NCBI GenBank assembly: GCA_034509425.1 | Contig: JAVTVJ010001355.1 | Location: 124,001 to 188,000, forward strand | DNA: 64,000 nucleotides | Reading direction: 5' to 3' | Origin: Eopsaltria australis | Taxonomy: Eukaryota; Chordata; Aves; Passeriformes; Petroicidae | Part shown: in pieces, positions 57,601 through 64,000 of the stretch | How the letters are laid out: each line of letters opens with the position of its first letter | Position numbering within the stretch: position 1 is the stretch's first letter | The notes under the pieces: generated by a model | Databases searched by the model: none | What the model saw: the letters and a program-made list of their open reading frames with translations, nothing else | What the model was told of the DNA's origin: nothing | Program-made: the position numbers and the translations under genes

Positions 57601-58894
57601 ACGGTCGATACACCAGGTACCAGCTGCTCTGCAAAATATTTGAGAATAAATGGAAGTTTTAATGCCCAGAAATGGTGCAGAGTGCCACATCCCTCCTGAC
57701 AGCTCATCTCTCAGATGGGCTTTTATCCTGCAATAAAGAAGTTGTTGCTTTGTTAGTTATGGGCTCTGCAGCAAACAAAACTCACAGTGTGGTCGGGAGC
57801 TTTGCTGGGCTGAAATCAATTTTTGAATTATACAAACATTTAGGAAATTGAGGTAGAGAGAGGGAGAATAAACACAGTCTGAAAGTCTAGAGAGGATCTG
57901 GAAGGAGCTCAGGGATGTCAAATGTCCCTTCTGCACCTGCCAGAGCAGGTCCCAGAGCACAGCACCAAACCCTCCCCAGGGAATCCCTCGGATAAATGCA
58001 CAGAGGAGAAGTGGGAACACTCTGGGGGAAAAACATCTGTGCCTTCAAGGAGGAAAGAATACAAAGACCATGGGAAACAACAAAATCTGAGGTGTGGGAT
58101 CCCTGCTGTGCCACACCACAGGGGACAGTGCCAGGCACCAGGGGACAGTGGGGACCTTCCACGTGCCAGCACTGTGACCTTGGGAAGCCACCAGCCTGTG
58201 ACACTCGATGCTTTCCAGCTAAATCAGCAGGTTCACCAAGAAAAACTGCACACTGGAGATAATCAGAACTGCCTCTGTCTGCAGCTAATGGGTGGCAGAT
58301 AAAAAAATCTCCCTCCTCCCTGTATTCACCCTGTTGTTTGTAAAACCTTATCATGGTTTTTTCCAATTGCGTTCCCAATAAGCCGCCAGGTAAGAAATAG
58401 TGTTTGCCAGCCCTGAGGAGGAGTAATCTTTGTTGGCAACATTTCTCAGGGATAAAAAACTGCACAAATAAGATGTGAGAGGGAATTTCCCCCCTCAGAC
58501 AATTCGAGGAGCTGTGGACAGGCAGCAGATGAAAGGCGAGGGGCGCTGGGGGCCGTGCGGGGAGCACGGGCAGTGACTTCAGCAGCTCGGGGTTCAAATG
58601 GAAAATTAATTTCTTTCTGAGGGGATCCAAAGTGCTTTTCGTGCTGTCCTTTCTTTAAACACTCAGTGGTTTGATTCTGCTGAGGCAGTGAGGGATGAGG
58701 AGCGAGCCACTAAAGGAGGGAGCTCTCCAAACCCAGCCCCAGCTCCTGAGGCAGCTGTGGGGTCACAGTGACCCTTCCAACATCTGTGTTTGACCACAAT
58801 ATTCACTATTTTTGCCCTCCAGCTGGAGCAGGAATCAACCTCCACGAATCAGGGGTTTATTTAAGGCACACAGCAGGATTTCTGCTGGCAAATT
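54661..58894. other. Unique noncoding sequence, 4.2 kb
   Basis: No gene is supported. The longest frame, 247 residues at 57887-58630 (minus), shows no domain and overlaps plus-strand frames. No LTR, LINE or minisatellite is recognised, which makes this the longest repeat-poor run in the window. Confidence 0.45.
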
Positions 58895-58985
58895 TGGGTG
58901 GAACGAGGTGATCTCTAAGGTCCCTTCCAATCCAACCCAACCCAACCCAACAGAACCCAACCCCTTCTATAATTCTGTGATAAAT
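58895..58985 (+). repeat. CR1 LINE terminal fragment, sense, with AACCC expansion
   Basis: TTGGGTGGAACGAGGTGATC, CTAAGGTCCCTTCCAATCC, then an expanded AACCC run (58927-58963, interrupted by AGA), and the end TTCTATAATTCTGTGA. Confidence 0.92.
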
Positions 58986-59767
58986 TTTGCACTGCTTTCC
59001 CTCATTATTAATATTTCTGATGGCAAAACAAACTGTGGCAGATGTGTTCTACCTTAAAACAGACACGCTGCCTTAATGAGAGGGGGGGAAATGGATGAAT
59101 ATGAAAATAGGCATCATGAATATTCAGATACATTTGCAAATTAAGAGACTTCAACTGTGTCCTTGTCCTTTGTGCTTTTCCCACAAATATTGAAAGGGGA
59201 ACTCTCCTGGGAGAGGCGTTCATCAGCACAGCGAGTTTGGAAGAAGGAACCCACTCAATCCACAGCAAATATGCACAACATGAATATTGTGTGTATTCAC
59301 GGGAGAAAGAAGATTCTGGGAACCTCCAATTAGGCAGCAGCAGCTTTTCCTGTGGTCTCAGGAAAGAACTAAAGGGAAAGGCTTATTCTGATAAATTTTT
59401 CAGCACGGATTTTTTTTGAAATGGGAAATACAAACATGAGAAAAAGACAAACTTGACCCATGAATTATTCCCTCAGAATTATGAGGGGGGAATGCCCCCT
59501 CGAGCCAGGCTGGGAGCAGCAGCCACTCCGAGTCAAGTGTGCTGTTAGCTGTGTGCAGGCAGCAGCTGAACCTGTGTGTGCTGACCTGCCTGAGAGCCCT
59601 GACTCGGGGCCCCCAGCTCAGGAATCTGCCTAATGAATTCTTAATAACCCAGCCTTCATCTCTGTGTGCAGTCTGACCTGCTCTTGGGGTGTGCTCAGAC
59701 ATCACCACCTCCTCCGGCCACCCCGGTGCCACCTCTGCCTGAGGGAGCTGCATCCTTATCTCAAAAA
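58986..59767. other. Unique noncoding sequence
   Basis: No gene or repeat is recognised. A short G-run lies at 59082-59089. Confidence 0.45.
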
Positions 59768-59957
59768 ACCCTCAACCATCCCCTTTCCCCTTCCATAATC
59801 ATCTCCTTCTCCCTTCTATAACCATTCCCCTTTCCCTTCCATAATCATCCCCATTCCCCTTCCATAACCATCCCCTTTCCCCTTCCATAACCATCCCCAT
59901 TCCCTTTCCTTCCCCATTCCCTTTTCCCTTCCACAACCATCCCCTCTTCCCTTCCTG
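59768..59957. repeat. ~26-bp pyrimidine-rich tandem repeat
   Basis: About seven imperfect units of CCTTCCATAACCATCCCCTT / CCCATTCC follow one another. The plus strand is mostly C and T apart from ATAA and CAT. Confidence 0.9.
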
Positions 59958-60031
59958 TTGTGATGTCAGTGCCTCTGATGAGACACCCCAAACCCTAATG
60001 AGACAGAGCCCAAAGCATCAGCGATATCCCA

Positions 60032-60342
60032 CTTGCCAGACGTTCTCCTGGACCTGGTTCAAGGCAGTCACTGAAAGCTGTAAAGTGTCCAAAAAAGTGA
60101 CAGGGTAAAATAGTTTGATTAAAACCATTCCAGAGGCAAATCCAATCTTCAAGACACTCTCTGAAACCTCTTGGTGTGGCCTGCAGAGGAGGCACTGGTG
60201 AACATTTACCCTTTCAGTTCAACCATCCCAATGGAGGGACACGAAAACCTCTCTGTGCAATTCCACCTGGAGGCTTCCTCCCACACTGAAACATTGCTCA
60301 GCTGTCCAGTTTCGTTGGATTTCCCTCACAGATGCCCAATAA
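60032..60342 (+). repeat. 311-bp direct repeat, copy A
   Basis: It begins CTTGCCAGACGTTCTC and ends GATGCCCAATAA. It matches 62344-62653 in the same orientation with about ten differences. It has no TG...CA ends and no terminal repeat. A 97-residue frame at 60171 is shared with copy B and differs by substitution only. Confidence 0.95.
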
Positions 60343-60475
60343 CCTTCAAACAAACCCAATCCATAGCAGTACCAGATGTGCTCCTTTGGCTTTTCAGAGG
60401 AATAGGCTGTGAGAGGTCTCTGGGTGGGAGGCAACAACCCAAACAAGAGCAATTTCTGTTTTGAAAGTGGAGCTT
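60343..60475. other. Short unique sequence
   Basis: Unique DNA between copy A and the conserved-looking block. Nothing is recognised. Confidence 0.45.
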
Positions 60476-61010
60476 TCAATATCCTGCCCTGCCTCTGAGT
60501 TTTTATTTAACTTGGGGAATTTTTCAGTTTACAAAATGGCCCGACAAGGATAATTAGGGTAGAAACAGGCCCGACAATTCCAAATGCTCCCTGTCAAGCG
60601 TATGGGCTAACACCTATTTTTATTAATTCCCTGCTTTTCAAAGGGTGATACAGTTGTATTAGAAGCAGCGTGTAGGTGGCTCATTTTTCCCTCCTCACAT
60701 TCCCTTTGACAGTGGTTTGAAATAACATTCATCAAACAGTATAAAAGAAGTCGAAAGAAATTAATTAAGCAACCAGGAAGGAAAAATAAGATGTCTTTCC
60801 AACAGGACTTGCATTATTCAGGTTTGTGGTGCTGCACAGTGTAATTTTCTGGGAAGAAAAGGCAGGATAATGGTGTAACTATGAAACAGCACATTTGGAG
60901 CATCACTGGTGATAAGGAAATTCTGAAACAGAAGTAGCTGGGAGTTTCCTATTGAAAATTCACTCTGAATATGCAATACATACATATATAAATATATATT
61001 TGCTGATATA
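60476..61010. other. Candidate conserved noncoding element
   Basis: AT-rich, repeat-free block with words such as GATAATTAGGG, CTATTTTTATTAATTCC and GAAATTAATTAAGCAACC. The phrase CCCGACAA occurs twice, at about 60540 and 60570. Texture resembles vertebrate conserved noncoding DNA; this was not tested by alignment. Confidence 0.33.
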
Positions 61011-62343
61011 GCATTGCTGGCACCTCCTTCAGAAAGAACTGGGGATTTCTGATCCTCTTCCTGCCTTTTGGCATTAAGGGTTGGGGGCAGAGTGGTTTAA
61101 TTTAATCTTATCAAGTGAGCAAAATCCTGCTTTTTGAAAGCCCCTGTTGTTGGAGGGGGTTTGAACAAACACTGTGCAGGTTTTGCCCAGCAGCCACCCC
61201 TGGCACTGCAGGGCTGGAGTGCAGCTCTCCAGCTGCAATGAGGATTATCCATGGGCTGCACTCTTCATGGCTCCGACTCCCTTTCCACTCCCTGTGCTCC
61301 CACGGCCTCTTTCTGCCTCTCCAGCCATCCCAGCCTCACTAAAGTAGCTCTCCCTACCCCAAATTCTGATTTAATCCAACAGTAACACCACAGGGAATTC
61401 ATCTGTGGCCTCTCCAGGCACAGCCCTGCTGAGAAGTTGTCCAGCCATTCTATTCCACTGAACTGCTGGCAGCTCTCTCTTGGTCACAGGGCTTAGGGGA
61501 CACGAAATTCCAGCTGTCCTGCTCTGCTCCCAAGGGATGGCCACAGCTCTGCCCTTCCTGCATCAGCCAAAGCAATCAGAGTGGGCCTGACACCCCATGA
61601 GTCCCCCTGTTCTAAAGGAATCCTGATTTAACAGGAGACCACTCACCAAATTCATTTCCAGGTATCTAAACCAAGTACCCACTGAAATCCAAAAAACTGG
61701 TTATGAAAACATGGATATGAGGAGCTCAGGATCTCTCTGTGACTGCTGGCAGCCTCCCAGCTGCTTTATTAAACACAGTCCTCAGGTGGTTCTGAATTTC
61801 ACGTTCATATTCTCCACTGCTCAGGGAAATACCACAGGAAAGGCCATGGATGTACCAGCACCAGGTTCTGTCACTGCCAAGGAGTCTGCTGGGCACAAGG
61901 GAGCCACGAGGAAGGGATTAACTGGGATTTATCCAAGAAACTTCCCAGCACATCCTAAACCTTCCTCATCAGCTGCTGAGCAATGACTCGAGCATCTCTT
62001 TAATGAATCAGGCAGAACAGGCACAGGGCTGTCAGCAGCAGAGCTCCAGCCTGACTAAATCCAATTTCCACTCCAGGACAGGACCTGGATTCTCCTTCTC
62101 TGCCTAAACTCCCTCGGGCAAGTCTCCTAAAGCTGGATTAGCCATGGAGCAGCATCCCTGGTGCCCTTCCCAGGGCTGGGTGCTGCCCACCAGGGCTGAT
62201 CCCCTCCGTGCTCCCTTCCAAGGCTCCTTCCAAGAGGCTCTGGAAGGCTTAGGCTGTAATTGCTTGTAAACCACTTAGGCAGTAAGTGATACAGAAATCC
62301 AAGTGGTAATTGTAGCAGAGGCTCGAGATTAATCTATTTTTGG
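61011..62343. other. Unique noncoding sequence
   Basis: No gene or repeat is recognised between the conserved-looking block and repeat copy B. Confidence 0.45.
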
Positions 62344-62653
62344 CTTGTCAGACGTTCTCGTGGACCTGGTTCAAGGCAGTCACTGAAAGCTGTAAAGTGT
62401 CCAAAAAGTGACAGGGAAAAAGAGTTTGATTAAAACCATTCCAGAGGCAAATCCAATCTTCAAGACACTCTCTGCATCCTCTTGGTGTGGCCTGCAGAGG
62501 AGGCACTGGTGAACATTTACCCTTTCAGTTTAACCATCCCAATGGAGGGACACGAAAACCTCTCTGTGCAATTCCACCTGGAGGCTTCCTCCCACACTGA
62601 AACATTGCTCAGCTGTCCAGTTTTGTTGGATTTCCCTCAGAGATGCCCAATAA
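62344..62653 (+). repeat. 311-bp direct repeat, copy B
   Basis: Matches copy A over its whole length, with about ten differences by eye, for example AAAAAAG against AAAAAG and GGTAAAATAG against GGAAAAAGAG. Similarity starts at CTTG(C/T)CAGACG and stops at CCCAATAA. Confidence 0.95.
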
Positions 62654-62654
62654 T

Positions 62655-62693
62655 CCTCTTGGTGTGGCCTGCAGAGGAGGCACTCGTGAACAT
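62655..62693 (+). repeat. 39-bp re-duplication of copy B interior
   Basis: CCTCTTGGTGTGGCCTGCAG and GAGGAGGCACTCGTGAACAT repeat 62478-62516 with one change (CTGG to CTCG). It sits immediately after copy B, as if a tail of the internal region had been copied to the boundary. Confidence 0.95.
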
Positions 62694-62989
62694 CTCCTGG
62701 GCAGAGACCTGGGGAGAGCCACAGAAAGTTTTATGTCAAAAGAAAAGGTGCTCTGATTTTGGATTCCCAAAGCAGAACTGTGCAGGGAAAATCAGTGAAA
62801 AAGGTAACAGAGTCTGCCAAGAGGGGATGAGGAGCTTGTCCTGATCCAGGAATCAGGGCTGTGATGGCTGAAGAACATCCCACAGGTTCTGTTTTGCGGT
62901 AATTAAGAGCAGACACTCGTTAGTGACCAGAACCCCTGCAGGGTGCTCTGCCTTGGGGCTGTTCCCCACAGGACACCGTGGGATGTTTG
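62694..62989. other. Unique noncoding sequence
   Basis: Nothing is recognised. A 120-residue frame starting at 62482 runs in from copy B. Confidence 0.45.
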
Positions 62990-63055
62990 GACACCTGGAC
63001 CTGATGGTCCTAAAGATCTTTTCCAATGTAATGATCCCAGGATTCTCTGACTGCC
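62990..63055 (+). repeat. CR1 LINE terminal fragment, sense
   Basis: GGACACCTGGACCTGATGGT, CCTAAAGATCTTTTCCAATG and ATCCCAGGATTCTCTG form a diverged terminal piece of CR1. Confidence 0.8.
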
Positions 63056-63603
63056 AGATGCACGGTTTGGTGCGACTGAAGAACCCAAAACTCTTGGTTT
63101 GTCTCTATCTCCCAGCCATGGGAGCACCAGTTCATTATCAGCTACTCAAAACATCTTTCCCCACAGAGCTGCAACTTCTCCAAACTTTCCACCAACTTCC
63201 ATTTTCTGTAGCCTTGAGGTCAAGATTACCCTTTATTATTTTTTGTTATTTCTCCCATCATTTCCTTCCCATTTACTTTGGATTAGTGGATGTTCTGTCA
63301 ATAAGGACTAATGAAATTCCAGGCCAATATAAACTCTGTCTGCTCCACGAATGATTCTTTTCTCATACAGACTTCCTACGAAATAAAAAGTGACTGATGC
63401 CACAATATGCTTTAATTATTTTCTTCATAAACTATCAAATTAAATTTTAAGAAGCTGGAGATGTTATCTCTTATTAAATTGGGACTGAACTCAGAGATGT
63501 AACTCTTAATGAAACTTCCCACACCAAAAAAGCTTTTTTATAATGTTAATAATTTTCAGCTGCCTGCCATATACAATAACTCACCAAAAGCTTTATGATT
63601 TTC
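63056..63603. other. Unique noncoding sequence
   Basis: AT-rich unique DNA without a recognised gene or repeat. Confidence 0.45.
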
Positions 63604-63690
63604 ACATTGGGCAGGGACACCTTCCTCTATCCCAGGTTGCTCCAAGCTCCATCCAACCTGGCCTTGGACACTTCCAGATTCTTCTGAACC
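63604..63690 (-). repeat. CR1 LINE fragment, antisense
   Basis: TTGGGCAGGGACACCTTCCT, CCAGGTTGCTCCAAGCTCCA and AACCTGGCCTTGGACACTTC are the middle part of a CR1 tail on the minus strand. Its terminal GGAAGGGACC section is missing. Confidence 0.85.
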
Positions 63691-63937
63691 ACATCATTAT
63701 ACAGAGCCTCCAATATTTTAGCTGGGATTTTCTGCTCGCTGTATTCTGAATTTCAGCCCCAAAAAGCAGCACTGAGTATCCCAGTGAGGAGCATGGCAGC
63801 ACCAGGAAAGTCAGAGCACACCTGGAAAACACAGACATTAATCAACACCAGCTTCAAGGGAGAAATATCTTCACTAATTTAAGCAGCAAAATATCTCAGA
63901 TTATCAAAGAAAAAGCAGAGAAAAGTTGGTGTGTGAG
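63691..63937. other. Unique noncoding sequence
   Basis: Nothing is recognised in this stretch. Confidence 0.45.
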
Positions 63938-64000
63938 TAGAATCATGGAATCATTAAGGTTGGAAAAGCTCTCTAAGATCTCTGAGTCCAGCCACTGATC
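63938..64000 (-). repeat. CR1 LINE tail, antisense, cut by window edge
   Basis: GTAGAATCATGGAATCATTA, AGGTTGGAAAAGCTCTCTAA and GATCTCTGAGTCCAGCCACT are the start of a different CR1 subtype (TTGGAAAAG). It continues beyond the window. Confidence 0.92.

Noticed and set aside
57887..58630. 247-residue minus-strand frame outside tandem repeats
   Set aside because: No recognisable domain or signal, overlapping plus-strand frames, and no splice or promoter context. Length alone in GC-rich DNA is weak evidence.

Overview
The window looks like a stretch of bird nuclear genome, probably intergenic or intronic. The main evidence is about twenty truncated CR1 retrotransposon tails on both strands. They share the usual GGTTGGAAGGGACC / GGTCCCTTCCAACC block and, where preserved, ATTCTRTG-type ends. 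No SINE family is obvious. There are also two copies of one LTR family and many G- or C-rich minisatellites. A passerine is plausible but I cannot name a species.

I found no protein-coding gene that I can support, and no tRNA, rRNA or CRISPR array. Every long reading frame lies in a tandem repeat: 5.3-5.7, 18.4-18.7, 37.3-37.9, 40.15-40.89, 45.9-46.15 and 51.66-52.03 kb. The frames elsewhere are short, overlap on both strands and show no recognisable domain. Short exons inside a large intron cannot be excluded from one sequence alone.

Layout. 0-9 kb: a dispersed and tandem 198-bp repeat, a 264-bp duplication, minisatellites at 5.3, 7.7 and 8.15 kb, two CR1 tails and AT-rich blocks that look conserved (7.29-7.64 and 8.87-9.48 kb). 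9-25 kb: mostly unique sequence with CR1 tails, a pure purine tract at 18.4 kb and two solo LTRs of one family in opposite orientation (16.21-16.66 and 24.79-25.23 kb). 26.3-27.4 kb: a near-perfect inverted repeat with 460-bp arms. 27.8-35 kb: a CR1-rich part with tandem arrays at 32.5 and 34.15 kb and a conserved-looking block at 33.6-34.04 kb. 37.3-40.9 kb: three unrelated minisatellites in 3.6 kb. 41-52 kb: a fresh 155-bp tandem duplication, a developmental-enhancer-like block at 44.94-45.44 kb, a GGGAT array and a composite GGGGAT/GATGAG/GACGAG array. 52-64 kb: mostly unique sequence, a pair of 311-bp direct repeats 2.3 kb apart, and CR1 tails to the end, the last cut by the window edge.

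The notable content is structural: the inverted repeat, the recent duplications, the paired solo LTRs, the minisatellite cluster and several candidate conserved noncoding elements. I did not find a new multi-gene system.
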